DNA of 55,508 bases. Origin: Actinomadura parmotrematis (lineage in GTDB: Bacteria; Actinomycetota; Actinomycetes; Streptosporangiales; Streptosporangiaceae). The translations under genes were made by a program, and so were the position numbers. Numbering within the stretch: the stretch's first letter is position 1; each line of letters opens with the position of its first letter. Positions 15,524 to 23,663 of this stretch are shown here, piece by piece. The stretch lies in NCBI RefSeq assembly GCF_019458805.1, contig NZ_JAIBOA010000037.1, positions 1-55,508 of the forward strand, given 5' to 3'. The notes under the pieces were generated by a model. It was not told the origin of the DNA. It did not search any database and saw only the letters and a list, made by a program, of their open reading frames with translations.

Positions 15524-17722
15524 CTAGGCGTCCGCGGCGGCGTCCAGGCGGCGGAGCGCGCCCCGCACGACCTGCGGGTCGGTGGTCGCCCAGAACGGCG
15601 GCAGCGAGTTCTTCAGGAAGCCGCCGTAGCGGGCGGTGGCGAGGCGCGGGTCGAGGATCGCGACGACGCCGCGGTCCTCCATCGAGCGGAGCAGCCGGCC
15701 CGCGCCCTGCGCCAGCAGCAGCGCGGCGTGCGTCGCGGCCACCGACATGAACCCGTTGCCGCCGCGCGCCGCGACGGCGCGCTGGCGGGCCGACTGGACC
15801 GGGTCGTCGGGGCGCGGGAACGGGATCCGGTCCATGATCACCAGTTGCAGCGCCGGGCCGGGCACGTCCACGCCCTGCCAGAGCGACAGGGTGCCGAACA
15901 GGCAGGTCCGCTCCTCCTCGGCGAACCGCTTGACCAGCAGCGACGTGGAGTCCTCGCCCTGGCAGAGCAGCGGGTGCGACAGGTGGTCCTTCAGCTCGTC
16001 GGCGGCCTGGCGGGCCGCCCGCATCGAGGAGAACAGGCCGAGCGTCCGGCCGCCGGCCGCCTCGATCAGCTCGGTGATCTCGGTGAGGTAGGCGTCGGGC
16101 AGGCCGTCGCGGCCGGGCTGCGGCAGGTGCCGCGCGACGTAGAGGATGCCCGCCTTGGGGTGGTCGAACGGCGATCCGACGTCCAGCCCCGACCAGGTGA
16201 TCTTGCTGTTCTGGTCGCCGTCCTCGGTGGCGGTGCGGCCGAGGCCCTCGGCGGCGGTCCGGGCGTCGCGCGGCGCGTCCCGCGCGGCCGCGCCGTCCAG
16301 CGGCGGCAGGCCCCACTGGCGGGCGAGCGGCTCGAACGACCCGCCGAGCGTCAGCGTCGCCGAGGTGAGGACGGCGGTGCGCTGCTCGAACAGCGTGGTG
16401 CGGAGCAGCCCGCCGACGCCGATCGGCGCGACGTAGAGCGCGTTCGGGCGCTTCGGGCGGCCGTCCTGCGCGAACGGCTTGTCCAGCCACACCACGTCGA
16501 ACCGGGCGGCGATCTCGGGCTGGAACGACTCCAGCATCCGCACGGCGGTGTCGTGCAGCTCCTCCAGCGCCGACCGCGCCGCCTTGCGGGCGCCCGCGTC
16601 GGCCGGGTCGGCGTCCTTCTTCTCCGGGCCGATCGCGGTGAGGCAGGCGTGCGCGGCGTCGCGGACGACGGCGAGGGTGGTGCCGAGGGCGGGCGACAGG
16701 ACGTCCATCCGGCCGGCCGGCAGGTCCTCCAGGATCATGCCGAGCGCCTCGCCGGCCTCGGCGAGCCGGACCGACACGCCCTCCTCGACCAGGCGGTTGC
16801 AGCGGCGCGCGGCGGCCTCGACGCCGGGGCCGCTGAGGTCGCCGGTCGCGACCGAGGTGACCCGGTCGACCAGCTCGTGCGCCTCGTCGACGATCACCAC
16901 GTCGTGCTCGGGCAGCACCTGGAACTCCTCCAGGGCGTCGATGGCGAGCAGCGCGTGGTTGGTGACGACGATGTGCGCCTCGCCCGCCTCGGCGCGGGCC
17001 AGCTCGGCGAAGCACTCGGTGCCCTGCGGGCAGCGCGCGGCGCCGAGGCATTCGCGCGCGGTCACCGCGACCTGCCGCCACGCCTGCTCGCCGACGCCGG
17101 GGACGAGCTCGTCGCGGTCGCCGGTGGTGGTCGTCTCGGCCCACTCGTTCAGCCGCTTCACCTGCCGGCCGAGCGTGGACAGCGCCTGCGGGTCGAACAG
17201 GCCGGGCCCGTCGTCGGGGTCCTCGGGCGCGCCGGTCTGCACCCGGTGCAGGCAGAGGTAGTTGCGGCGGCCCTTCAGGATCGCGAACTTCAGCTCCCGG
17301 CCGAGCAGCGGCCGCAGCGCCTCGGCGAGGCGCGGCAGGTCGCGGTCGACGAGCTGGCGCTGCAGCGCGATCGTCGCGGTCGACACCACCACCGTGGTCC
17401 GCTCGGCGATCGCGTGCCGGATCGCGGGGACGAGGTAGGCGAGCGACTTGCCGGTCCCGGTGCCGGCCTGCGCGGCGACGTGCTCGCCGCTGTCGATGGC
17501 GTGCGCCACCGCCCGCGCCATCTCGACCTGGCCGGGCCGCTCGGCGCCGCCGACCGCCTCGACGGCGGCGGCGAGCAGGACGTCCATGGAGGGCAGGGCG
17601 GTCGGGGCGGGGGCGTCGGCGCCGGCGAGGGCGCCGTCGCTCAGCAGATCAGGGGCCGGCACGTCGGCCAACGCTACCGGTCGCGCGGCGCGCCCGCGCC
17701 CCGACCGGGTGAGACGGATCAC
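15524..17722 (-). CDS. dinG: DinG/Rad3-family ATP-dependent DNA helicase
   Basis: A superfamily 2 helicase of up to 732 residues. Walker A is GTGTGKS, the Walker B/DEAH box is VDEAHELV, and four cysteines between them (YLCLHRV, ECLGAARC, GTEC) fit an Fe-S cluster domain as in XPD/DinG. Motif VI appears as QGAGRLLRS. An acidic-to-polar insert (DGDQNSKITWSG) lies between the helicase halves. It unwinds DNA 5'-3' and is linked to repair and R-loop removal. The first 45 residues before SMDVLLAAAVEAVGG are unlike the family; GTG at 17722 is the longest start, and a start at Met46 is possible. No convincing LexA box precedes it. Confidence 0.88.
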   Translation of the reverse strand: MIRLTRSGRGRAARPVALADVPAPDLLSDGALAGADAPAPTALPSMDVLLAAAVEAVGGAERPGQVEMARAVAHAIDSGEHVAAQAGTGTGKSLAYLVPAIRHAIAERTTVVVSTATIALQRQLVDRDLPRLAEALRPLLGRELKFAILKGRRNYLCLHRVQTGAPEDPDDGPGLFDPQALSTLGRQVKRLNEWAETTTTGDRDELVPGVGEQAWRQVAVTARECLGAARCPQGTECFAELARAEAGEAHIVVTNHALLAIDALEEFQVLPEHDVVIVDEAHELVDRVTSVATGDLSGPGVEAAARRCNRLVEEGVSVRLAEAGEALGMILEDLPAGRMDVLSPALGTTLAVVRDAAHACLTAIGPEKKDADPADAGARKAARSALEELHDTAVRMLESFQPEIAARFDVVWLDKPFAQDGRPKRPNALYVAPIGVGGLLRTTLFEQRTAVLTSATLTLGGSFEPLARQWGLPPLDGAAARDAPRDARTAAEGLGRTATEDGDQNSKITWSGLDVGSPFDHPKAGILYVARHLPQPGRDGLPDAYLTEITELIEAAGGRTLGLFSSMRAARQAADELKDHLSHPLLCQGEDSTSLLVKRFAEEERTCLFGTLSLWQGVDVPGPALQLVIMDRIPFPRPDDPVQSARQRAVAARGGNGFMSVAATHAALLLAQGAGRLLRSMEDRGVVAILDPRLATARYGGFLKNSLPPFWATTDPQVVRGALRRLDAAADA

Positions 17723-17759
17723 GCGACCGAGGGGTCACGAAGATCGTTCCGCCCCCCAC

Positions 17760-17777
17760 TATAAGTGCTTGCTTACT
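17760..17777. promoter_or_regulatory. Candidate -10 and TetR-type operator before the Mce gene
   Basis: TATAAG at 17760-17765 is a good -10. It merges into AAGTGCTTGCTTACT, whose complement AGTAAGCAAGCACTT is the kind of imperfect palindrome bound by many actinobacterial TetR proteins. It shares the AAGCAAGC core with the 14128-14157 operator. Both readings are by eye. Confidence 0.4.
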
Positions 17778-17801
17778 GAGCTCGCCGGGGGGATCTCGCA
17801 C

Positions 17802-18809
17802 GTGATCGGGTTCGTTTCCGCGCGCACGTTCCACGCCGGCCTCGGCTGCGCGGCCCTCGCCGTCGCCGCCGGGGCGATGGTCCACGCCGCCGCGCCGCCG
17901 GACGGGGACGCGATCACCTACAGCGCCGTGTTCGCCCGCACCGGCGCGGGCCTCGACGGCCGCTCGGACGTCAAGGTCCGCGGCGTCACCGTCGGGTCGG
18001 TCGACGCGGTGCGCCTGGACCCCGACGGGCGGGTGCGGGTGCGGCTGCACGTCGAGCGCGGCGTCCGGATCCCCGCGGCCGCCACCGCGCGCATCGACCC
18101 GGTCTCGGTCTTCGGGCCCAAGGAGATCTCGCTGGACCTGCCGCCGGACGGCCCCGCGCTCCCGGCCGGCGGCACCATCACCCGCACCGCCGACGCCTCC
18201 GACCCGTCCGACACCGCCGATCCCGCCTACGAGCTGGCCGGCGCGATCGACCCGCAGGACCTCCTCACCCTGAACCGCACGCTCGCCGCCGGGCTCGCCG
18301 GGCAGGGCCCCGCGCTCCGCCGCACCCTGGACAACGGCGCCCGCGTCACCGGCGCCGTCCACGCCGACCGCGCGGAACTGGAGCGGCTGCTCGCCGGCAT
18401 CACCGGCGTCTCCGGCACCCTCGGCGGGCGCGGCGACGCCCTCGCCGCCACCGTGACCGGCGCCGGCGACCTCGCCGGCCTCGCCACCGACCGCCCCGAC
18501 CAGATCTCCCGGCTGCTCGACGAGGCCGCCCGCACGTCCACCGGCGTCGGCGCCACGCTCGCCGGGCACGGCGCGAACCTTGGCCGCATCGTCGACGGCG
18601 CCGCGCCGGTCGCCGGCGTCGTCGCGGCCCGCGACCGCGAGCTCGTCCAGCTCCTCGGCGGCCTCACCGGCTTTTTCGACATGCTGTCGAACGTCATGTA
18701 CGGCGCCGGACCGCAGGGCACCCGCACCGCCGTGCTGCGCAGCCGCCAGGCGCTGGAGCTCTGCGGGATCGTCGTGGACGTCTGCCCCGCCGCGCCCGGC
18801 GCCCCCTGA
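17802..18809 (+). CDS. Orphan Mce/MlaD-family protein
   Basis: A 335-residue exported or membrane-anchored protein. An N-terminal hydrophobic segment (residues about 10-30) is followed by an MCE domain (TYSAVFARTGAGLDGRSDVKVRGVTVGSV to about residue 120) and then a long Ala/Gly/Leu-rich helical tail, as in actinobacterial Mce proteins. Mce proteins form tubes that carry lipids or sterols across the envelope, normally six per operon with two YrbE permeases. Here only one is present and no YrbE or ATPase gene lies in the window, so its partners are unknown. GTG at 17802 has a GGGGGGA about 9 nt upstream. Confidence 0.85.
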   Translation: MIGFVSARTFHAGLGCAALAVAAGAMVHAAAPPDGDAITYSAVFARTGAGLDGRSDVKVRGVTVGSVDAVRLDPDGRVRVRLHVERGVRIPAAATARIDPVSVFGPKEISLDLPPDGPALPAGGTITRTADASDPSDTADPAYELAGAIDPQDLLTLNRTLAAGLAGQGPALRRTLDNGARVTGAVHADRAELERLLAGITGVSGTLGGRGDALAATVTGAGDLAGLATDRPDQISRLLDEAARTSTGVGATLAGHGANLGRIVDGAAPVAGVVAARDRELVQLLGGLTGFFDMLSNVMYGAGPQGTRTAVLRSRQALELCGIVVDVCPAAPGAP

Positions 18810-18843
18810 CGGGCCCGCCGGCGCGCCGCGAGAGGATGGCGGC

Positions 18844-19341
18844 GTGTCAACGGAACGAGAAGTCCTCACCTGGGAGCTGTTCGGCCGCGCCGGCCGCGAG
18901 CTGGCCGGGCAGGTCGCGGCCGACGGCTACGAACCCGACCTGATCCTGTCCATCGCCCGCGGCGGCCTGTTCGTCGCCGGCTCCCTCGGCTACGCCCTCG
19001 ACGTCAAGAACCTGCACGTGATGAACGTGGAGTTCTACACCGGCGTCGACCAGCGGCTGGACCTGCCCGTCATGCTGCCGCCGACGCCGAGCGCGGTGGA
19101 CCTGTCGGGCGCCCGCGTCCTCGTCGCCGACGACGTCGCCGACACCGGCGCCACCCTGAAGCTCGTCCGCGACTTCTGCGCCGACCACGTCGCCGACGTG
19201 CGCTGCGCCGTCGTCTACGAGAAGCCCCGCTCCACGGTGAAGTGCGAGTACGTCTGGAAGCGCACCGACCGGTGGATCGACTTCCCGTGGTCGGCCGAAC
19301 CGCCCGTCACCAGCCGGGCGCCACGGGTACGGGATGCGTGA
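18844..19341 (+). CDS. Phosphoribosyltransferase domain protein
   Basis: A 165-residue type I phosphoribosyltransferase. The PRPP-binding motif is VLVADDVADTGATLKLV (about residues 99-115) and the pyrophosphate loop region is SIARGGLFVAG near residue 39. The C-terminal VYEKPRSTVKCEYVWKRTDRWIDFPW segment resembles the hypoxanthine/xanthine-type or archaeal-like PRTases annotated in actinobacteria; the nucleobase is not determined. The start is GTG at 18844. It follows the Mce gene by 34 bp but there is no functional link I can see. Confidence 0.85.
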   Translation: MSTEREVLTWELFGRAGRELAGQVAADGYEPDLILSIARGGLFVAGSLGYALDVKNLHVMNVEFYTGVDQRLDLPVMLPPTPSAVDLSGARVLVADDVADTGATLKLVRDFCADHVADVRCAVVYEKPRSTVKCEYVWKRTDRWIDFPWSAEPPVTSRAPRVRDA

Positions 19342-19412
19342 AAACGGTCACTCCCCGTGACGTCCCCTGCTAGAAGAGTCAGGTCGACACCCGACCCGAC
19401 CTAGGGGGAGCG

Positions 19413-20879
19413 TTGCACCGTGCCGGGCGCTGGATCTGCGCGTTCACCCTCGCGCCGGCGATGACGGTCCCCATGCTGCTCGTCGGCTTCGACTCCGACG
19501 TGCCGGCCGCGCCGTCCCCGCCCCCGGCCCGCCCCAACATCGTCCTGGTGCTCGCCGACGACCTGGACCGCGCCGACCTCGCCCGCTTCCCGCAGATCTC
19601 CGCGCTGCGGCGGAGCGGCGCGAGCTTCGACAACGCCATCGTCACCGACTCGTGGTGCTGCCCGTCCCGCTCGACCATCCTCCGCTCGCAGTACGTGCAC
19701 AGCCACGGCGTCAAGACCAACAACCCGCCCGACGGCGGCTGGCCGGTCTTCCGCCGCCGCGGCCTGGAGGCGTCCACCGTCGGGACCTGGCTGCATTCGG
19801 CGGGCTACCGCACCGGCCTCATCGGCAAGTACCTGAACGGCTACCCGGGCCCGAGCGTGCCGCCCGGCTGGGACGACTGGCGCGTCCCGACGCCGCGGCA
19901 CATGTACGCGCAGCGCGACTTCGTCCTCATCGAGAACGGCAAGCCCTGCCCGTACAAGAAGGGCCACCTCGACGACGTCCTCACCTGGAAGGCCGACGCG
20001 TTCATCAGGTCCACCCCGGCCGGAAAGCCGTTCTTCCTCTACCTGGCGCCGCTCGCCCCGCACCTGCCGGCGCCCTACGCGCCCCGGCACGCCGGGGCCT
20101 TCGCGGGCGTCCGCGCGCCCCGCACGGCGTCCTTCGACCGCGCGTCCTCCGGCGACGCCCGCTGGCTGGCGCGCCGCCCGCCGCTCGGCCGCGCCCAGAC
20201 CGCCCGCATCGACCGCGTCTACCGCGACCGGCTGCGCTCGACGCTGTCGGTCGACGACATGATCGGCTCGCTGACCCGCACGCTCGCCGCGACGGGGAGG
20301 TTGAACGACACCTACCTGTTCTTCGCCTCCGACAACGGCTTCCACCTGGGGCAGCACCGCCTCGCACCGGGCAAGACGACGGCGTTCGACGAGGACGTCC
20401 GCGTCCCGCTCATCGTCCGCGGCCCCGGCATCGTCCCCGGCGCCACGATCCCCTCACTCGCCGGGACCGTCGACCTGGCCCCCACGTTCGCCGACCTGGC
20501 GGGCGCCGGCGTCCCGTCGTTCGCCGAGGGGCGCTCGCTCGTCCCCCTGCTGCGCGGCGGCCCGCCGACGCCGTGGCGCACGGGCATGCTGGTCGAGTTC
20601 TTCGCCGGCCACGTCAAGAAGCGCCCCGAGGGCCCCGACTGCGACACCCGCACCCGCCACGGCTGCCCGCTGCCGCCGACGTACGCGGCCATCCGCACGT
20701 CCCGCTACACCTACGTGGAGTACTCGACGGGCGAGCGCCGCCTCTACGACCGCCTGACCGACCCGGCCGAGATGCGCCCGCGCACCCCGACCGGCGTCCT
20801 GGCCCGCACCATGCACGCCTGGCTGGCCCGCTACCGCTCCTGCAAGGCCGAGAGCTGCCGCCGCGCCGACCAGCGCTGA
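19413..20879 (+). CDS. Secreted sulfatase (arylsulfatase-like)
   Basis: A 488-residue alkaline-phosphatase-superfamily hydrolase with an N-terminal signal-like hydrophobic stretch. The formylglycine motif CxPSR is intact (C82-C-P-S-R), so an FGE or equivalent maturase must exist elsewhere. Metal-binding Asp pair DD49-50 lies in NIVLVLADDLD and the downstream metal site is FFASDNGFHLGQH. It would hydrolyse sulfate esters outside the cell. The TTG at 19413 follows AGGGGGAG closely; an ATG 16 codons on would cut the signal peptide. GC content and codon use match the surroundings. The substrate is unknown. Confidence 0.88.
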   Translation: MHRAGRWICAFTLAPAMTVPMLLVGFDSDVPAAPSPPPARPNIVLVLADDLDRADLARFPQISALRRSGASFDNAIVTDSWCCPSRSTILRSQYVHSHGVKTNNPPDGGWPVFRRRGLEASTVGTWLHSAGYRTGLIGKYLNGYPGPSVPPGWDDWRVPTPRHMYAQRDFVLIENGKPCPYKKGHLDDVLTWKADAFIRSTPAGKPFFLYLAPLAPHLPAPYAPRHAGAFAGVRAPRTASFDRASSGDARWLARRPPLGRAQTARIDRVYRDRLRSTLSVDDMIGSLTRTLAATGRLNDTYLFFASDNGFHLGQHRLAPGKTTAFDEDVRVPLIVRGPGIVPGATIPSLAGTVDLAPTFADLAGAGVPSFAEGRSLVPLLRGGPPTPWRTGMLVEFFAGHVKKRPEGPDCDTRTRHGCPLPPTYAAIRTSRYTYVEYSTGERRLYDRLTDPAEMRPRTPTGVLARTMHAWLARYRSCKAESCRRADQR

Positions 20880-20953
20880 CGGCGCCGCGAGAAAGTTATC
20901 CACAGGCAAGATCGAGTCCGTTATGTCCTTGCGGTTCCGTTCACCCTGGGGGC

Positions 20954-22555
20954 ATGGAACCTTTCGCGATCCGCACGCCGGAGGACGCCATCGCGGCCGT
21001 CCCGTACCTGCTCGGCTTCCATCCGTCCGCCAGCCTGGTCTGCATCGGCTTCGACGGCCCCGGCCGCACCTGCGCCGTCCGCCAGGACCTCCCGGGCGCC
21101 GACCGCCGCGTGGCGGGCGTCCTCGCCCGCAACGGCTTCCGCAGGGCGCTGCTCGTCGGCTACGGGCCGCCGGGCGACGTCCTGCCCGCGGTCGCCGCCA
21201 TGCGCGAGGCCCTCACCTCGTGCGGGCTCGACACGGTGGACGCCCTCCGCGTCGCGGACGGCCGCTGGTGGTCGCTGACCTGCCCCGACACGATCTGCTG
21301 CCCGGCGGAGGGCACGCCGTTCGAGCCCGCCGACAGCGTCATCGCGGCCCGCGCCACCTTCGCCGGGCACGTGGCGCTGGCCGACCGCGCCGAGCTGGAG
21401 CGGTCCCTGGACCCCCTGCCCAGCGACGCCGTCCGGAAGGCGACGGCCCGCGCCGAGGCGCGCTACTTCTCCTGGGGCGGCACCTTCCGCTCCGCCGCCG
21501 ACCGCGAGGGCGTCGCCCTCGTCGTCGACCTCCTCGACCGCGCCCGCGACGGGCTCGCCCCGCCCGACGACGACGAGATCGCCTGGCTCGGCCTCCTGCT
21601 CATGGGCATCCGCGTCCGCGACGAGGCGTGGGTCCGCATCGACGAGCACGACCCGTCCCGCGACGTCGCCTTCTGGCGCGACATCGCCCGCCGCGTCGAA
21701 CCCCGCTACGCGGCCCCGCCGGCGACCCTGCTCGCCTTCGCCGCCTACGCCTCCGGCGACGGCGCCCTGGCCAACATCGCCCTGGACCGCGCCTTCGCCG
21801 CCGACCCGGCCTACTCGGCGGCCGCCCTGATCCGCGAGGTCATGGCCCTGGGCGTCCCACCCGCCCAAGCCCGCCTCCACATGACCCCCACCGACCTCCC
21901 CCCTCTCCTCGACCTCCCGCCCACGATCCCAAAACCACCGCTGTCCACCCACCCCCCTCTCCCCATCCCCGCCCCACGCCCCCCGGTCCTGCAACCCCCA
22001 CCCCACCCGCCGGCAACCCGCATCACAACACCCCCGACAGCACCGAGCCCGACGGGAAAGGAAGCGATGGAATCAGGGACCGCGCGGCTGGGACGGGCAG
22101 AGCTGGGACGGGCAGAGCTGGGACGGGCAGAGCTGGGACGGGCGGCGGCGAACCCCACGGGAGCGGGTTCGGCGACCGCAGGCTCCGCGTCGTCGCATCT
22201 GGCGTCCGAGCATCTCGTTCCCGCCTGCCCGACCTCCGCAGAAGCCGCACGCGCCCATCACCCTTCCAAAGGGCCGGCAGGCCGCGGCCGTCCTCAGGCG
22301 ACGTCTCAAGGACCCCTCACTCCCCGGACCAACGGCACGCGTCCCGACGAGGACGCACCACCCGGCAACCACACGAAGGGTGCGCCTCGAGCGAACGTCT
22401 CGCCGGAAGAAGCCGCAGGAGACCATCCGCGCCGAGGCAGTCGCGCGGACGCCGGCACGAGCAAGCACGACGGGCGCGGTGACAGCACCCCCGAGAGCAC
22501 CGGTGCCGGCGACGCGGCCGACGCCGGTTCAGGTCGGGTAGGTGAGGGCCGATGA
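20954..22555 (+). CDS. DUF4192 protein with Pro-rich and LGRAE-repeat extension
   Basis: A 533-residue protein. The first ~320 residues are a DUF4192 domain (AIAAVPYLLGFHPSASLVCIGF opening, ending near the AFAADPAYSAAALIREVMALG repeat); this actinobacterial family has no known function. After that comes a Pro-rich linker and, near residues 378-397, three and a half copies of the pentapeptide LGRAE, then a low-complexity charged tail. Ordinary members are about 350-400 residues, so the last ~150 are an accessory extension. The DNA of the repeat is a 15-bp tandem array. The ATG at 20954 has GGGGG about 4 nt upstream. Confidence 0.82.
   Translation: MEPFAIRTPEDAIAAVPYLLGFHPSASLVCIGFDGPGRTCAVRQDLPGADRRVAGVLARNGFRRALLVGYGPPGDVLPAVAAMREALTSCGLDTVDALRVADGRWWSLTCPDTICCPAEGTPFEPADSVIAARATFAGHVALADRAELERSLDPLPSDAVRKATARAEARYFSWGGTFRSAADREGVALVVDLLDRARDGLAPPDDDEIAWLGLLLMGIRVRDEAWVRIDEHDPSRDVAFWRDIARRVEPRYAAPPATLLAFAAYASGDGALANIALDRAFAADPAYSAAALIREVMALGVPPAQARLHMTPTDLPPLLDLPPTIPKPPLSTHPPLPIPAPRPPVLQPPPHPPATRITTPPTAPSPTGKEAMESGTARLGRAELGRAELGRAELGRAAANPTGAGSATAGSASSHLASEHLVPACPTSAEAARAHHPSKGPAGRGRPQATSQGPLTPRTNGTRPDEDAPPGNHTKGAPRANVSPEEAAGDHPRRGSRADAGTSKHDGRGDSTPESTGAGDAADAGSGRVGEGR
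22088..22143 (+). repeat. 15-bp GC-rich tandem repeat inside the DUF4192 gene
   Basis: The unit GGACGGGCAGAGCTG is repeated three times exactly (22091-22135) with a partial fourth copy. Each unit carries two GGG runs once joined to its neighbour (GGGACGGG), so the coding strand and mRNA have back-to-back G-quadruplex patterns with loops of 2 and 7. Confidence 0.9.
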
Positions 22556-22813
22556 GGGGGCCGGGCCGGGCCGGCCGATGGCGAGGCTTCTGACGCCCCA
22601 GCGGCGCACCGCGCCCGATCGCCTGCTCGCCCTGCCACCGGGCGCCGAGTCGCCTCGGCTGAGCATCAGGCTGACGAACGGGCTGTCCGGGACGGCTGCG
22701 ACGCTGTGATCGCACCGACCACGACAAGGACGTTCCTCTGCCGCCCGATCAGAGCTCGGCCGCGAACGACACATCGTGCGACCGGGACTCGGCGCCTCGC
22801 CCAGGATGACCCC

Positions 22814-23194
22814 ATGAGTCAAGAACTGGTGGCGTTCCTTGGAGCACGGCTGGATGAGGAGGCCGATCTGGCCCGACGCTGCGACGGTGACGGATGCGGG
22901 GAGTGGGTCGCTCAGGGCCACGCCGTCGACTTCTGCCAAAGCCGGCTCGCCGGCTTCCACCCCACCATCGCTCTGCATGTGGCACTGCACGACCCGGCCC
23001 GCGTCCTACGAGAAATCGAGGCCAAGCGACGTGTGCTCGCCCGCCATGCCCTCAGCCCAGCCGGAGGAGACCCGGAACTGCCATGGGAGAACGTCGACGA
23101 CTGCCAGTACGACGGTGATCCCTGGCCATGCGACGACCTGCTCGACCTCGCTTCCCCCTACGCCGATCACCCTGACCGCCCCCGACGCTTCTGA
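22814..23194 (+). CDS. DUF6221 family protein
   Basis: A 126-residue protein of the actinobacterial DUF6221 family: it opens MSQELVAFLGARLDEEADLA, contains HVALHDPARVLREIEAKRRVLARH in the middle and ends WPCDDLLDLASPYADHPD. Function is unknown; members are numerous in Streptomyces and Actinomadura and often vary between strains. The ATG at 22814 has AGGA 7 nt upstream. The 258 bp before it (22556-22813) hold nothing I can identify. The gene after it is a broken transporter. Confidence 0.85.
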   Translation: MSQELVAFLGARLDEEADLARRCDGDGCGEWVAQGHAVDFCQSRLAGFHPTIALHVALHDPARVLREIEAKRRVLARHALSPAGGDPELPWENVDDCQYDGDPWPCDDLLDLASPYADHPDRPRRF

Positions 23195-23239
23195 GCGGAC
23201 ATCCGCCGCGAGAGCGCGAGAGGCCGCGAGAACGATCGA

Positions 23240-23404
23240 TCAGCACATCGGAGAACAACCCAGCAGCATGTAGGGGAACCAGCGGGCCGCGCTCGCCAGC
23301 CCCACGCCTCCGGCGCTCTGATGCAGGTTCACCACGGCCAGGACCCGGACCGCCACCGTGGTGACGTAACTGCCGAACTCGGAGACGGTGGACGCCGTCC
23401 ACAC
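23240..23404 (-). pseudogene. Remnant of an MFS transporter N-terminus
   Basis: The leftward frame reads SVWTASTVSEFGSY, then VTTVAVRVLAVVNLHQ, then SAGGVGLASAARWFPYMLLG, which matches the first two helices of MFS exporters of the EntS/DUF894 type. It stops one codon cluster after LLG, where the family continues with GxxxGxxxDR. No other part of a transporter is present on either side. The remaining 23405-23663 region shows no gene-like composition on either strand. Confidence 0.6.
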
Positions 23405-23663
23405 GGACACGGACCCCGGGCAGTCCCTCGACCGCCGCCGAGAACGCGCCGAAGGTGTGAACGGCATGCCTCCGTTCCAGGGCATGTTCTATCGACGCTT
23501 CGGGCGCCCGGGCGAGATGATCATGGTGGTGCCTGCGGTCCGGCGGTGGCGCCGACCGTCACTGCTCCGGCGGCCGGTCCCGCCCGCGTCAGGACGACGG
23601 CGTCCACTGCGGATGACGCCCCGGGGCCGTGCCCGGCCGTCGGCGGCGCGTCCGGGGCGCTGC

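Noticed and set aside
17736..17755. SOS-box-like GAACGATCTTCG before dinG
   Set aside because: The right half does not fit GTTCGA at the required spacing; too weak to call LexA control.
20896..20904. TTATCCACA, a perfect DnaA box upstream of the DUF4192 gene
   Set aside because: A single copy with no AT-rich region and no origin genes nearby; likely chance or an unrelated motif.
22088..22143. Repeat array considered as CRISPR
   Set aside because: Repeats are 15 bp, directly tandem without spacers and inside a reading frame.
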